Shown here piece by piece: positions 21,261 to 30,711 of a stretch of DNA of 64,000 bases. Position numbers and translations under genes: made by a program. Origin of the DNA: Aeromonas hydrophila subsp. hydrophila ATCC 7966 (GTDB taxonomy: Bacteria > Pseudomonadota > Gammaproteobacteria > Enterobacterales > Aeromonadaceae); contig NC_008570.1 of assembly GCF_000014805.1 (NCBI RefSeq), positions 1,927,001-1,991,000 of the forward strand, in the 5' to 3' direction. How positions within the stretch are numbered: position 1 is the stretch's first letter; every line of letters starts with the position of its first letter. Below the pieces are notes generated by a model. The model had not been told where the DNA came from. It saw only the letters and a list, made by a program, of their open reading frames with translations, and made no database searches.

Positions 21261-22628
21261 TTACCAGCGCTCGCCCAGCAGGTTGGGCTGGATACCCTTG
21301 AGCTGCTTGCGATTATCCTGTGGCGCCTTGACGCCGGCCTCGAATTCGGACCGGAAATACTTCATCGCACTGCCCAGCGGCTCGATGGCGCCAGGGGCAT
21401 GGGCGCAGAAGGTCTTGCCTGGGCCGAGGAAGCTGACCAGCTGCTCCAGGGTGGCGAGATCCCCTGGCTGACCCTCGCCCCGCTCCAGCGCGCGCAGCAG
21501 CTTGACGCTCCAGGGCAGGCCGTCGCGGCAGGGGGTGCACCAGCCGCAGGACTCGCGGGCAAAGAACTCTTCCATGTTGCGCAGCAGGGAGACCATGTTG
21601 ATGCTGTCATCCACCGCCATGGCAAGGCCCGTTCCCATCCGGGTGCCGACCTTGCCGATGCCGCCGGCGTACATCTGGGCATCCAGGTGCTCGGGCAGCA
21701 GGAAGCCGGTACCGGCGCCGCCCGGTTGCCAGGCTTTCAGGCGATAGCCGGGCTTCATGCCGCCGGCATAGTTTTCGAACAGCTCGCGGGCGGTGATGCC
21801 AAACGGCAGCTCCCACAGGCCGGGGTTGTTGACCTTGCCGGAGAAGCCCATCAGCTTGGTGCCGTGATCTTCCGAACCCGGCAGCGCCAGCCCCTGATAC
21901 CAGGCCACACCGTTGCCGATGATGGCGGGTACGTTGCACAGGGTCTCGACGTTGTTGACGCAGGTCGGCTTGCCCCAGACACCGGAAACGGCGGGGAAGG
22001 GGGGCTTGGCGCGTGGGTTGGCGCGGCGACCCTCCAGGGAGTTGATGAGCGCCGTCTCTTCGCCGCAGATGTAACGACCCGCGCCGGTGTGGACGAACAG
22101 CTCGAAGTCAAAGCCCGAGCCCAGAATGTTCTTGCCGAGCAGACCGGCAGCCTTGGCCTCCTCCACCGCGCGGCGCAGGTTGGCGGCGGCATCGACGTAC
22201 TCGCCGCGCAAGAAGATGTAGCCACGGTAGGCCTTGAGGGCCTTGGCCGAGATGATCATCCCCTCAATCAGCAGGTGGGGCAACTGCTCCATCAACAGCC
22301 GATCCTTGTAGGTGTTCGGCTCCATCTCGTCGGCGTTGCAGAGCAAGTAACGGATGTTCATGCTCTCGTCTTTGGGCATCAGGCCCCACTTCACGCCGGT
22401 GGAGAAACCGGCGCCGCCGCGACCCTTGAGGCCGGCATCCTTGACGGTGCCGACGATCTCGTCCGGGCTCATCTGGCCCAGTGCCTTGCGGGCCGCATCG
22501 TAACCCTGCTTGCTCTGGTATTCATCCAGCCAGACCGGCTGGCCGTCGTCGCGCAGCCGCCAGGTGAGGGGATGGGTCTCGGCCGCTCGGGCGATGCGAT
22601 TGGCGGTACCAAGGGATGCCAGACTCAT
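21261..22628 (-). CDS. nuoF: NADH:quinone oxidoreductase subunit F
   Basis: 455 residues (E. coli 445). NADH- and FMN-binding catalytic subunit: [10 protein letters not shown] (NADH/FMN site), a glycine-rich FMN region, and the 4Fe-4S motif [10 protein letters not shown] with the distal Cys in TFCAHAPG. It takes electrons from NADH. The nuoE stop overlaps its start by 4 bases. Confidence 0.97.
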   Translation of the reverse strand: MSLASLGTANRIARAAETHPLTWRLRDDGQPVWLDEYQSKQGYDAARKALGQMSPDEIVGTVKDAGLKGRGGAGFSTGVKWGLMPKDESMNIRYLLCNADEMEPNTYKDRLLMEQLPHLLIEGMIISAKALKAYRGYIFLRGEYVDAAANLRRAVEEAKAAGLLGKNILGSGFDFELFVHTGAGRYICGEETALINSLEGRRANPRAKPPFPAVSGVWGKPTCVNNVETLCNVPAIIGNGVAWYQGLALPGSEDHGTKLMGFSGKVNNPGLWELPFGITARELFENYAGGMKPGYRLKAWQPGGAGTGFLLPEHLDAQMYAGGIGKVGTRMGTGLAMAVDDSINMVSLLRNMEEFFARESCGWCTPCRDGLPWSVKLLRALERGEGQPGDLATLEQLVSFLGPGKTFCAHAPGAIEPLGSAMKYFRSEFEAGVKAPQDNRKQLKGIQPNLLGERW

Positions 22629-23167
22629 GGGTAAGCCTCCAGGGTCTTGAGCAGGCTGACGGCGTCGAGCCCACCGTAGGTGTCATCGTCGATCATCAGC
22701 GCCGGCCCTTTGTCGCAGTTGCCGAGGCAGCAGACCGGCAGCAGGGTGAAGCGGCCGTCGGCGGAGGTCTGGCCGGGGGCCAGGTCCATCACCTCTTTCA
22801 GGCCGGCCAGCAGTTGTTCGTGGCCGTTGATGTAGCACACCATGCTGTCGCAGACGCGGATGATGTGGCGACCGACCGGCTGGCGGAAGATCTGGCTGTA
22901 GAAGGTGGCGACCCCCTCCACGTCGCTGGCGGGGATGCCGAGCTCGGCGGCGATGGCGTGGATGGCACCGTCAGGTACCCAGCCGCGGGCCTGCTGCACT
23001 ATCTTGAGCGCTTCAATGCTGGCAGCACGGGGATCTTCGTAGTGGTGTTTCTCATGCTCGATGGCATCGCGTTCTGCCTGACTCAGGACTAAATCGTTCC
23101 CCTTGCCTTGGCATGAACTCTGTCCCTGCGGGGACTGATTGTGTTGGCACTGACATTGCTGGCTCAT
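22625..23167 (-). CDS. nuoE: NADH:quinone oxidoreductase subunit E
   Basis: 180 residues (E. coli 166). Thioredoxin-like subunit with the N1a 2Fe-2S cluster: cysteines in CDSMVC and CLGNCDKGP. The N terminus has an extra Cys- and Gln-rich segment ([11 protein letters not shown]), which is longer than in E. coli and could bind metal or simply be a loose tail. A start further downstream cannot be excluded. Confidence 0.95.
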   Translation of the reverse strand: MSQQCQCQHNQSPQGQSSCQGKGNDLVLSQAERDAIEHEKHHYEDPRAASIEALKIVQQARGWVPDGAIHAIAAELGIPASDVEGVATFYSQIFRQPVGRHIIRVCDSMVCYINGHEQLLAGLKEVMDLAPGQTSADGRFTLLPVCCLGNCDKGPALMIDDDTYGGLDAVSLLKTLEAYP

Positions 23168-23228
23168 GGCTTAACCTTTTGTGGCTTGTCCTTTTTGTCG
23201 TGTAACGGGTCTTGGTAACAGCCGTTAC

Positions 23229-25034
23229 TCAACGGTCCACATCCGACATAACGAAATCGATACTGCCCAGATAGACGATAAGGTCCGATACCATCTGGCC
23301 ACGGATCACCGAGGGGATCTGTTGCAGGTGAGCAAAGCTCGGGGTGCGGATCCGGGTCCGGTAGCTCATGGTGGAGCCATCGCTGGTCAGGTAATAACTG
23401 TTGATCCCCTTGGTCGCTTCGATCATCTGGAAGGACTCGGCGGCCGGCATGACCGGGCCCCACGATACTTGCAGGAAGTGGGTGATCAGGGTCTCGATGT
23501 CCTGCAGGGTGCGCTCTTTGGGCGGCGGCGTGGTGAGTGGGTGATCCGCCTTGAACGGCCCCTCCGGCATGTTCTTCATGCACTGCTCTATGATGCGCAT
23601 GCTCTGGCGCACCTCCTCGATACGCACCAGGGCGCGATCGTAGGCATCACCGTTGGCGCCGACCGGCACTTCGAATTCGAACTGATCGTAGCCGGAGTAG
23701 GGACGCCACTTGCGCACGTCGAAGTTGAGGCCGGTGGCGCGCAGACCGCCGCCCGTGGTGCCCCAGGCCAGCGCCTGCTCGGTGTTGTAGGCGGCGACGC
23801 CGATGGTGCGGCCACGCAGTATGCTGTTGCGCATGGCGGCCTTCTCATAGTCCATCAGTCGCTTGGGCAGCCAGCTCAGCAGGTTGTCCTGTACCAGCCG
23901 CTGCCAGCCGACGGGCAGATCATGGGCCACGCCGCCGATGCGGAACCAGGCTGGATGCATACGGGCGCCGGTAATGGCTTCGATGATGGTGTAAATCCGC
24001 TGCCGGTCGGTGAAGGTGAAGAAGACCGGGGTCATGGCACCCACGTCCTGAATATAGGTACCGATGAACAGCAGGTGACTCTGGATGCGGAACAGCTCAG
24101 CCAGCATCACCCGGATCATGTCGACCCGCTGTGGCACCTTGATGCCGGCCAGCTTCTCGACCGCCAGCACGTAGGGCAGGTTGTTCATCACCCCCCCTAA
24201 GTACTCGACCCGGTCGGTGTAGGGGATGTAGCTGTGCCAGGACTGGCGCTCGCCCATCTTCTCGGCCCCGCGGTGGTGATAGCCGATGTCGGGCACGCAG
24301 TCGCGGATCTCCTCGCCATCGAGCTGCAGCACCAGGCGGAAGGCGCCGTGCGCGGAGGGGTGGTTGGGGCCGAGGTTCAAGAACATGTAGTCCTCGTTCT
24401 CGTTGCCACGGGCCATGCCCCACTCTTCCGGTTTGAACAGCAGGTTGTCCTGCTCCTGATCCTGTTTGACCGCATCGAGCATGAAGGGATCGAATTCGGT
24501 GGCGCGCGCCGGATAATCCTTGCGCAGCGGGTGACCCTGCCAGCTCTTGGGCATCATGATGCGGGTCAGGTGGGGGTGACCATCGAAATTGATGCCCATC
24601 AGATCCCACACTTCCCGTTCATACCAGTTGGCGTTGGGGAAGTGGCGGCTGACGGTGGGCAGCGTCAGATCACCCTCCTTGAGCGGCACCTTCAGCATCA
24701 GGTCGGCGTTGCGATCGATGGAAATGAGGTGATAGAAGACGGTGAAGTCGCTGTCGGGCAGATCGTGGCGATGGCTGCGCATCCGCTCGTCGGTGGCGCT
24801 GAGATCGAACAGCATCACGAACGGGGAGGGGAGCTTGCGCAGGAAGCCCATGACATCCAGCAGCAGCTCGCGGGAGAGCCAGACCACCGGTACGCCGGTG
24901 CGGGTATTCTGGATGGTGAAACGTTCGGCCCCGAAATGGGCGAACAGCTCGCCGATCACCTGAGCGTCTTTGTGATCACTCGGTTGCCACTGGGCCATGG
25001 CGTAGTTGCTGGGGAATTCTCGAGTCAGTTTCAT
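23229..25034 (-). CDS. nuoC: NADH:quinone oxidoreductase fused subunit C/D
   Basis: 601 residues, the fused NuoCD form typical of gammaproteobacteria (E. coli 596-600). The first about 190 residues are the NuoC (30-kDa) domain, with [16 protein letters not shown]; the rest is NuoD (49-kDa), with [21 protein letters not shown] and the quinone-site residues. It connects the peripheral and membrane arms. Confidence 0.97.
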   Translation of the reverse strand: MKLTREFPSNYAMAQWQPSDHKDAQVIGELFAHFGAERFTIQNTRTGVPVVWLSRELLLDVMGFLRKLPSPFVMLFDLSATDERMRSHRHDLPDSDFTVFYHLISIDRNADLMLKVPLKEGDLTLPTVSRHFPNANWYEREVWDLMGINFDGHPHLTRIMMPKSWQGHPLRKDYPARATEFDPFMLDAVKQDQEQDNLLFKPEEWGMARGNENEDYMFLNLGPNHPSAHGAFRLVLQLDGEEIRDCVPDIGYHHRGAEKMGERQSWHSYIPYTDRVEYLGGVMNNLPYVLAVEKLAGIKVPQRVDMIRVMLAELFRIQSHLLFIGTYIQDVGAMTPVFFTFTDRQRIYTIIEAITGARMHPAWFRIGGVAHDLPVGWQRLVQDNLLSWLPKRLMDYEKAAMRNSILRGRTIGVAAYNTEQALAWGTTGGGLRATGLNFDVRKWRPYSGYDQFEFEVPVGANGDAYDRALVRIEEVRQSMRIIEQCMKNMPEGPFKADHPLTTPPPKERTLQDIETLITHFLQVSWGPVMPAAESFQMIEATKGINSYYLTSDGSTMSYRTRIRTPSFAHLQQIPSVIRGQMVSDLIVYLGSIDFVMSDVDR

Positions 25035-25036
25035 GG

Positions 25037-25711
25037 TCAGATCTCATCCGGCGTGCGCAGGTTGGTGACGTTGATCCGCTCGCCACGCTTGCGGTCCTTC
25101 TCGGCAGGCATTTGGGGACGATAGATGCCCTGATCGCCAACCACCCAGGAGAGCGGACGGCGCTCCTTGCCGATGGAGTCCTGCAGCAGCATCAGCGCCT
25201 GCAGGAATGCCTCGGGACGGGGCGGACAACCCGGAATATAGACGTCGACCGGCAGGAACTTGTCGACGCCCTGAACGACCGAGTAGATGTCGTACATGCC
25301 GCCGGAGTTGGCGCAGGCACCCATGGAGATGACCCACTTGGGTTCGAGCAGCTGTTCATACAGACGCTGGATGACGGGGGCCATCTTGATGAAGGGGGTG
25401 CCGGCGATCACCATGAAATCGGCCTGGCGCGGTGAGGCTCGAATAACTTCGGCGCCGAAACGGGCCACATCATGGGGGGAGGTGAAGGCGGTACACATCT
25501 CTACGTAGCAGCAGGAGATACCGAAGTTGTAAGGCCAGAGGGAGTTCTTGCGGCCCCAGTTGACAGTGTCTTGCAGCACCTCTTCGAGGCGCCCGATCAT
25601 AATGCCGCGTGAGGCCTCTTGAGCCAGGGGATCCTCGACGGTCTGGCGCTGTTCCTGGGGGTAGCGCTCAACGGGCGCATCTGGGTCGATCCGGGTCAGG
25701 GTGTACTTCAT
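25037..25711 (-). CDS. nuoB: NADH:quinone oxidoreductase subunit B
   Basis: 224 residues (E. coli 220). It carries the terminal cluster N2: tandem cysteines in [10 protein letters not shown], a further Cys in MGACANSGG and GCPPRPEA. It reduces quinone together with NuoD and NuoH. nuoCD starts 2 bases after its stop. Confidence 0.97.
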   Translation of the reverse strand: MKYTLTRIDPDAPVERYPQEQRQTVEDPLAQEASRGIMIGRLEEVLQDTVNWGRKNSLWPYNFGISCCYVEMCTAFTSPHDVARFGAEVIRASPRQADFMVIAGTPFIKMAPVIQRLYEQLLEPKWVISMGACANSGGMYDIYSVVQGVDKFLPVDVYIPGCPPRPEAFLQALMLLQDSIGKERRPLSWVVGDQGIYRPQMPAEKDRKRGERINVTNLRTPDEI

Positions 25712-25740
25712 GGTGCAACCTCAAAGGGATAATCAGTAAT

Positions 25741-26145
25741 TCAGTCTGGCTTCTTGTCGGTCAGAACGCGCTTTTTCGGTGCCCAGTCGAGGGCGCCAAT
25801 GCGCCACAGGTAGATGAGTCCTACCAGCAGCAGGGAGATAAAGATGGTGGCTTCGATGAAACCGACCCAGCCGCTTTCCCGAACGGAGACGGACCAGGCG
25901 AAGAGGTAGAGTGCCTCTACGTCGAAGATGACGAAGAACATGGCAACCAGATAGAACTTGGCGGAGAAGCGTAGACGGGCATTGCCCACCGAATCGACGC
26001 CAGATTCGAAGGGTTTGTTCTTGGCACGACCATAGGCTCGACCACCCAGCAGGGCGGCAAGGCCGATCATGGTCAGGCAGATGCAGATGGCCCCAACTAC
26101 ATAGACAGCAAAAGCCCAATGCTGGACAGCAATATCAGCAAACAT
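25741..26145 (-). CDS. nuoA: NADH:quinone oxidoreductase subunit A
   Basis: 134 residues with three membrane helices. The conserved loop [21 protein letters not shown] (about 45-65) is the family hallmark, and [17 protein letters not shown] is the second helix. First gene of the 13-gene operon that runs to 10981. The upstream 258 bases carry a Fur-like box and AT-rich sequence suited to a regulated promoter. Confidence 0.96.
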
Positions 26146-26297
26146 AGGAGTTTTCCCTAACCGAATTAATCACGCGACTTAACAAGGATGTTACGTATTA
26201 TGCCACTTTCGTACTGATTTACATGTCATTTCAAAGGATTAATTATTAATCATCGGGAGGAAAATCGTATTTTGCTAGCGGAGTCAATGTTCCTATT

Positions 26298-26312
26298 TGA
26301 GAATCATTTTCA
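26298..26312. promoter_or_regulatory. Fur-like box upstream of nuoA
   Basis: TGAGAATCATTTTCA matches the 7-1-7 Fur consensus TGATAATNATTATCA at 12 of 14 defined positions. It lies 153 bases upstream of nuoA. Complex I holds many Fe-S clusters, so iron control is reasonable, but the distance from nuoA makes direct repression uncertain. Confidence 0.45.
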
Positions 26313-26376
26313 ATCGCTTTTAGGGTGTGACGGAAATGGCAGAATCGTGTGAAAAATAAACTAATCGTGAAATGAG

Positions 26377-26397
26377 AGACCCCGCCAGGCGGGGTCT
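26377..26397 (-). terminator. Hairpin after the motB-like gene
   Basis: Eight-bp stem AGACCCCG/CGGGGTCT, 7 bases after the stop on the minus strand. The T-tract on that strand is weak (TCATTT), so termination efficiency is unclear. Confidence 0.6.
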
Positions 26398-26403
26398 GCT
26401 CGA

Positions 26404-27279
26404 TCAGGGTTTGAGGATGGGTAGCGCCTCTTCGGCTGCCTTGCCCTGGGAGAGGGTGATCTCGACCCGACGGTTGGCCTGACGATGCTCGGGTGTGTCA
26501 TTGGGATAGCGTGGCTGGGCATCTGCTACCCCTTGGGCGATGACCCGGGTGGCATCGAGTTTGGGGTTGGTCAGCAATGTGTGCACGATGGAGGCGGAGC
26601 GCAATACCGACAGTTCCCAGTTGCTGCGATAGAGCTCTACCGGGGCCTGGGAGTTGTCGGTGTGGCCGGTGACCACCACCTTGCCCGGAATGTCAGCCAG
26701 AATGCCGGAGATCTTGTTGACCAGCGGGATGAACTGGGGCTGCAGGAAGGCGGAGTCGGCCGGGAACAGCGCCTTCTCGCCGATGCGGATCACCAGCTGG
26801 CTGCCCAGTTGTTCCACCTCCAGATCCTTGGATTCAATCTGTGCCTTGAGCTGCTGCTCGAGCTTCTTCTTGGTGACCTGCACCCACTCCTGCTCCTTGG
26901 TCTTGTGAGGCCATGATTCCGTTGCGCTCGGCTTTTCCGAGGCACCTATGGTCTCGTTGAAGGGGTCCGAGGCGGCCATGGGAGCATCCTTCTCCAATAC
27001 CGTCTCTTTCTTCGGGCTGCTGGGAGTGGTTTTGGACTCGGGTTCCAGGATGCCGGTACCGCCCTGCATCACGGGGGAGCCCGCGGCAGGGGAGATGAGG
27101 CCAATTTTGCCAAGCGATTCGATGAAGCCCTGGATCAGCACCCGGGTTTCAGACTGTTTGGCCATGGCAAAGGAGTAGAGCACCACGAACAGGGCGAACA
27201 GCAATGTCATGAAGTCGGCATAGGAGACCAGCCAGCGTTCGTGGTTCTCCGGCGCTTCAGCCTTTTTCTTTTTTGCCAC
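26404..27279 (-). CDS. MotB/PomB-family flagellar stator subunit
   Basis: 291 residues from a GTG start with GGAGG upstream (27279). Residues about 14-35 form the single transmembrane helix with the ion-binding Asp in SYADFMTLL; the C-terminal about 140 residues are an OmpA-like peptidoglycan-binding domain (VVTGHTDNSQAP, NRRVEI). The sequence ENHERWLVSYADF resembles Pseudomonas MotD and the extra Aeromonas stator rather than Vibrio PomB. An ATG further upstream (27336) would overlap motA by 80 bases. Coupled to the motA-like gene by a 23-base overlap. Confidence 0.88.
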   Translation of the reverse strand: MAKKKKAEAPENHERWLVSYADFMTLLFALFVVLYSFAMAKQSETRVLIQGFIESLGKIGLISPAAGSPVMQGGTGILEPESKTTPSSPKKETVLEKDAPMAASDPFNETIGASEKPSATESWPHKTKEQEWVQVTKKKLEQQLKAQIESKDLEVEQLGSQLVIRIGEKALFPADSAFLQPQFIPLVNKISGILADIPGKVVVTGHTDNSQAPVELYRSNWELSVLRSASIVHTLLTNPKLDATRVIAQGVADAQPRYPNDTPEHRQANRRVEITLSQGKAAEEALPILKP

Positions 27280-28015
27280 CGTGGCCTCCGAGGTAGGGTT
27301 CGAGGGTGACTTGCAGGCGTTGCTGGGATTCGCCATCCACGATGCAGAGGATACCGGTCAGGGTCATCTCCTTGTAGTGGCGGATCTGATGGGCAAACCC
27401 TTTGTAGCGGTTGCCGAAGGGCAGGAAGATCAGGTTGGCGGCCGATACCCCGTAGATGGTGGCGATAAAGGCCACCGCAATGGCGCCCCCCAGCTTGTCA
27501 GGGGCATCCAGCAGGCCCATGGCGTGGATCAGGCCAAACACCGCCCCCACGATCCCCATGGTCGGGCAGTAGCCACCCATGGCTTCATAGAATTTGACGG
27601 TCTGCTCGAGATCTTCTTGCTCGAACTCGATCTCGTTCTCCAGCACCTCGTGGATCTTGGTCTTCTCGTAGCCGTCGACCATCATCTGCACCCCTTTTTG
27701 CAGGAAGGGATCCTTGATCTCGTCGATCATGCCCTCGAGGGCCAGCATGCCGCTGCGTCTCGCATTGCCGGCCAGGTTTTCCAACAGTTCGGCCTGCTGC
27801 TGCATGTCCAGTTTGAGGGGGGCCAGCAGCCACTTGAAACGCTTGAGAGTGCTGCCGACAACGGAGAAGGGGAACTGGGTCAAGGCGGCACCTATGGTAC
27901 CTCCGATCACGATGAGGAAGGCGGGCAGATCGAGCAGGGCGCTGGGATGTCCACCCTCGATCATGTTGCCGCCCAGGATGGCGATCAATGCCAGGACCAG
28001 GCCGATTAAGCTCAT
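27257..28015 (-). CDS. MotA/PomA-family flagellar stator subunit
   Basis: 252 residues, four membrane helices, cytoplasmic loop after helix 2, and the conserved prolines near CPTMGIVGAVFGLIHAM. It forms the 5:2 ion-driven stator with the next gene and turns the flagellum. N-terminal GLVLALIAILGGNMIEGGH resembles MotC of Pseudomonas and the second (PomA2-like) Aeromonas stator. Whether it conducts H+ or Na+ cannot be read safely. A sigma-70-like promoter precedes it. Confidence 0.9.
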   Translation of the reverse strand: MSLIGLVLALIAILGGNMIEGGHPSALLDLPAFLIVIGGTIGAALTQFPFSVVGSTLKRFKWLLAPLKLDMQQQAELLENLAGNARRSGMLALEGMIDEIKDPFLQKGVQMMVDGYEKTKIHEVLENEIEFEQEDLEQTVKFYEAMGGYCPTMGIVGAVFGLIHAMGLLDAPDKLGGAIAVAFIATIYGVSAANLIFLPFGNRYKGFAHQIRHYKEMTLTGILCIVDGESQQRLQVTLEPYLGGHGGKKEKG

Positions 28016-28047
28016 TTTTTATACATCCCTGAATATTGATAATGGCT

Positions 28048-28077
28048 AGTGTAGCTATTTAAGTATCAGTTTTTCAA
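28048..28077 (-). promoter_or_regulatory. Promoter of the stator operon
   Basis: On the minus strand TTGAAA (28077-28072) and TACACT (28053-28048) are separated by 18 bases, 33 bases before the start codon. Matches are 5/6 and 4/6 to sigma-70 boxes. No sigma-28 consensus was seen. Confidence 0.5.
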
Positions 28078-28080
28078 AAT

Positions 28081-28430
28081 GATATCCAATCGATGAGCAA
28101 TAAAGTGAGTGCCTTGACCTCGATGGACAGATTTCTTTCCCGGGTGGCAAGCAGCCGGGCCACGCAGGGCGTTTTACCGAAAAGGGGAGGGTCTGTCGCG
28201 GGACTTTGACGGGAAGGGGGCCTGGACAGATCAGATTGCAAATGTTGGAAGGCAAAAAACCGGCCATTGAGCCGGTTTTCTTAGATTGGATTGTGGGAAT
28301 TGGATGCTTCAGTCCGTGTGGTTTTTCCTTGGGGGCGGCGGGCAGCCCTCCATTACCACAGGCAACGTTGCTCGTACCCAACGAGGGTGTTGCTTTCTCT
28401 AACGAGAATCACGCATCTGAAAACCTCAAA
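28081..28430. other. Gene-free stretch between the stator operon and tRNA-Ser
   Basis: No convincing ORF: the short open frames lack ribosome-binding sites. It holds one bidirectional terminator (28256-28279) and a GC-rich hairpin-like stretch at about 28139-28160. The remaining bases show nothing I can name. Confidence 0.5.
28256..28279. terminator. Terminator in the spacer
   Basis: Stem AAAACCGGC/GCCGGTTTT with loop CATTGA, A-run before and T-run after. No gene ends directly at it; on the minus strand it lies downstream of the tRNA, on the plus strand it would end an unidentified transcript. Confidence 0.6.
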
Positions 28431-28431
28431 A

Positions 28432-28458
28432 GCAAAAAACCGACCATCAGGTCGGTTC
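28432..28458 (-). terminator. Terminator of the first tRNA-Ser
   Basis: Stem ACCGACC/GGTCGGT with loop ATCA; T-run on the minus strand, 10 bases beyond the tRNA CCA end. Nearly the same hairpin occurs downstream of the second tRNA-Ser at 62478-62507. Confidence 0.8.
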
Positions 28459-28467
28459 TTTAAAATT

Positions 28468-28555
28468 TGGCGGTGAGGGAGGGATTCGAACCCTCGATAC
28501 GTTGCCGTATACACACTTTCCAGGCGTGCTCCTTCAGCCACTCGGACACCTCACC
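28468..28555 (-). tRNA. tRNA-Ser (anticodon GGA), copy 1
   Basis: 88 bases folding as a class II tRNA with a long variable arm. Acceptor arms GGTGAGG/CCTCACC, discriminator G and encoded CCA (28470-28468). Anticodon loop CTGGAAA gives GGA, reading UCC and UCU. T-loop GGTTCGAATCC is present. Identical over its full length to the copy at 62214-62301. Confidence 0.97.
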
Positions 28556-28595
28556 AAATTTTTGCTCACAGCGCCGTTGCGTTGGAACGGGGCGT

Positions 28596-28624
28596 AATTT
28601 AGGGGAAAGGGCTGCCTGGGTCAA
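28596..28624 (-). promoter_or_regulatory. Promoter of tRNA-Ser copy 1
   Basis: On the minus strand TTGACC (28624-28619) and TAAATT (28601-28596) with a 17-base spacer, followed by a GC-rich discriminator (ACGCCCCG) typical of stringently controlled stable-RNA promoters. The block from -10 to about +20 is nearly identical to that before the second copy. Confidence 0.8.
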
Positions 28625-28700
28625 CCACTTTTCCCCTTATTTTTCATAATCTTTATCGAACGCCTATCCCTTGAACAGAATGCCGGTTTTTTAAACCCGA

Positions 28701-29318
28701 TCAGGGCTTGGGGAGGATGATCAGGCTGTCCGGCAGCTCGTTCTGGTCGCGGGTGGCGGGGAAGGCGTCGGTCAGAATGGCGCTGGTCCGTTCGATGCAC
28801 TCGAGGAAACCCTGCTCAACCTCCTTGTTGCGCACCCGGCGGGTGAAGTCATCGATGATCTCCTGCCACTGACCGTTGTCGATGTGCTGGGCGATGCCGT
28901 CATCCACCAGGATCTCCACGTAGTGCTCGGCCACCGAGACGAAGATCAGCACCCCCAGCCGATCCTGGGTACGATGCAACCCCTGTTCGACGAACTGCAG
29001 GCGTGCCATCAGGGCGGCCCTGTGCTGGCGAACCTGTTTGGGGATCAGGTACATCTTGATGGGGGTCCAGTGGAACAGGATGCTCAGCACCAGCCAGACC
29101 GACCACTGCACCAGCAGGATCTCGTACCAGCCGAGCCAGAAACCGAGCTCGAATACCAGCAGCGGGGTGAGCATGGCCAGCAGCGCCGCCCACAGGGTGG
29201 GTATGTAGCGATAGCCGTCGCTGGCGGGGGCCAGAACGGTCACCAGCTCGGCATCGGTTGCCTGCTCCGCCTGCTTGACCCTGGCCTGCAGCGTGTGAAA
29301 GAACTGTTTCGAAATCAT
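28701..29318 (-). CDS. TPM-domain membrane protein
   Basis: 205 residues. An N-terminal segment precedes two hydrophobic helices (about 40-85), followed by a TPM-fold cytoplasmic or periplasmic domain with LIFVSVAEHYVEILVDDGIAQ. TPM domains occur in photosystem repair proteins and in many bacterial envelope proteins of unclear role. ATG 29318 is chosen; an in-frame TTG at 29345 would overlap the preceding gene. Third gene of a lemA-TPM-TPM operon. Confidence 0.8.
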   Translation of the reverse strand: MISKQFFHTLQARVKQAEQATDAELVTVLAPASDGYRYIPTLWAALLAMLTPLLVFELGFWLGWYEILLVQWSVWLVLSILFHWTPIKMYLIPKQVRQHRAALMARLQFVEQGLHRTQDRLGVLIFVSVAEHYVEILVDDGIAQHIDNGQWQEIIDDFTRRVRNKEVEQGFLECIERTSAILTDAFPATRDQNELPDSLIILPKP

Positions 29319-29338
29319 GTGTCGTCTCTTAATCCCTG

Positions 29339-30067
29339 TTACCAACCACCGGAGGCACCGCCGCCGCCGAAACTGCCGCCCCCTCCACTGAAACCGCCGC
29401 CACTACCAAAACCGCCACCGGAGCGACCGGCACCGAAGCCACCGGCGAGGTAAGCGGCGCGGCGCCGGCCACCTCTGCCGCCGCCACCACCACGCAGGTT
29501 GTGCAGCACGATCATCACTATCACCATCAGGATGAACAGCCAGGGCCCGCCCAGTTTATCCTTGCTGGCGTTGTCCACCGGTTTGTACTCGCCCGCCAGC
29601 GCCTGCATGATCGCTTGGCTGCCGGCAACCACCCCGGCCACCATGTCGCCGCGCTTGAATGCGGGCAGGATCCGGGTCTGGATGATGTTGGCGGCAATGG
29701 CATCGGGCAGGGCACCTTCCAGCCCGTAACCCACCTCGATGCGTACCTTGCGTTCATCCTGGGCGATCAGCAACAGCACCCCGTTATCCTTGCCCTTCTG
29801 GCCGATGCCCCAGTGACGGCCGAGCTGATAGCCATACTCCTCGATGGTGTCGCCCGCCAGCGTGTCGATGGAGACCACCACCAGCTGGATGCCGCTGCGC
29901 TTCTCGAATGCCGCCAGCTGCTGGGTGAGCTGGTGGGCCTGCTTGCGGGACATAAGGTTGGCCTCGTCCACCACTCGCCCGCTCAAGGCGGGGAAGGTGG
30001 GGGCGGCGGATACCACCGCCGTCCACAACAGCAGGCAGGACAACAGGGCACGGATCACGCGCTTCAT
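29339..30067 (-). CDS. YgcG-family TPM protein, secreted/membrane-anchored
   Basis: 242 residues: signal peptide (1-21, cleavage after VSA), TPM domain (about 25-160) with the hallmark LSGRVVDEANLMS and KVRIEVGYGLEGALPD, one membrane helix (about 175-190), and a Gly/Ser-rich, low-complexity tail (GGGFGSGGGFSGGGG). Such tails are typical of the family. Its start overlaps the lemA stop by 4 bases. LemA/TPM pairs are common in bacteria; function is unsettled. Confidence 0.88.
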   Translation of the reverse strand: MKRVIRALLSCLLLWTAVVSAAPTFPALSGRVVDEANLMSRKQAHQLTQQLAAFEKRSGIQLVVVSIDTLAGDTIEEYGYQLGRHWGIGQKGKDNGVLLLIAQDERKVRIEVGYGLEGALPDAIAANIIQTRILPAFKRGDMVAGVVAGSQAIMQALAGEYKPVDNASKDKLGGPWLFILMVIVMIVLHNLRGGGGGRGGRRRAAYLAGGFGAGRSGGGFGSGGGFSGGGGSFGGGGASGGW

Positions 30068-30654
30068 TGGAAGCTGACCTTGGGCGCCTCATCGGCACCT
30101 GGCTTGGCGCTGAACGTGGGTTTGGCCTCCAGATCCGAGTAGAGCAGCTTAGACCAGATGACGCCGGGGAAGGTGCGGATCTCGGTATTGAACTGACGTA
30201 CCGCTTCTATGTAGTCGCGCCGGGCCACCGAGATACGGTTTTCGGTGCCTTCCAGCTGGGCCTGCAGGGTGAGGAACTGCTGATCCGCTTTGAGCTCCGG
30301 ATAGCGTTCGACCACTACCATCAGCCGGGAGAGGGCGCCGGAGAGCTGGTTCTGGGCCGCTTCAAACTCCTTGAGCTGGGCGGGATCACTGACCTGCAGG
30401 CTGCCCACCCGGGCTCTGGCATCGGTCACCGCCTTGAGGGTCTCTTGCTCGTGGCTGGCGTAGCCCTTGACGGTGGCCACCAGATTGGGGACCAGATCGG
30501 CGCGGCGCTGATACTGGTTCTCGACCTGGCCCCAGCTCGCCTTGACCTGCTCATCCAGGGTCGGAATATTGTTCATGCCGCAACCGGTCAGGCCCAGCAG
30601 CAGGGTCATAACCAACAGGGACTGGGTTGCCCTCTGCCAGAGTGAAGTGGCCAT
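30064..30654 (-). CDS. lemA: LemA-family lipoprotein
   Basis: 196 residues. Signal sequence with lipobox LTGC (Cys about 23), then the helical LemA domain (VENQYQRRADLVPNLVATVKGYA). LemA proteins are membrane-anchored four-helix proteins often found with TPM proteins. ATG 30654 follows TGGAG with a 9-base gap; further upstream ATG codons at 30669 and 30699 lack RBS. First gene of the three-gene operon. Confidence 0.9.
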   Translation of the reverse strand: MATSLWQRATQSLLVMTLLLGLTGCGMNNIPTLDEQVKASWGQVENQYQRRADLVPNLVATVKGYASHEQETLKAVTDARARVGSLQVSDPAQLKEFEAAQNQLSGALSRLMVVVERYPELKADQQFLTLQAQLEGTENRISVARRDYIEAVRQFNTEIRTFPGVIWSKLLYSDLEAKPTFSAKPGADEAPKVSFQ

Positions 30655-30711
30655 CTTGTTGTTCTCCATTGACATTTTTTGCAGATAACGGCTCACCATA
30701 CCAGCTTGTGG

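Larger units (their letters stand above)
26146..26403 (-). promoter_or_regulatory. nuo control region
   Basis: 258 gene-free bases between nuoA and the motB-like gene. Contents seen: an AT-rich near-palindrome GATTAATTATTAATC (26237-26251), a -10-like CATAAT on the minus strand at about 26197-26202 without a good -35, the Fur-like box (26298-26312), and the terminator of the convergent-side stator operon. AT-rich dyads of this type can bind ArcA/FNR-class regulators, which control nuo in E. coli; that is inference. Confidence 0.45.
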
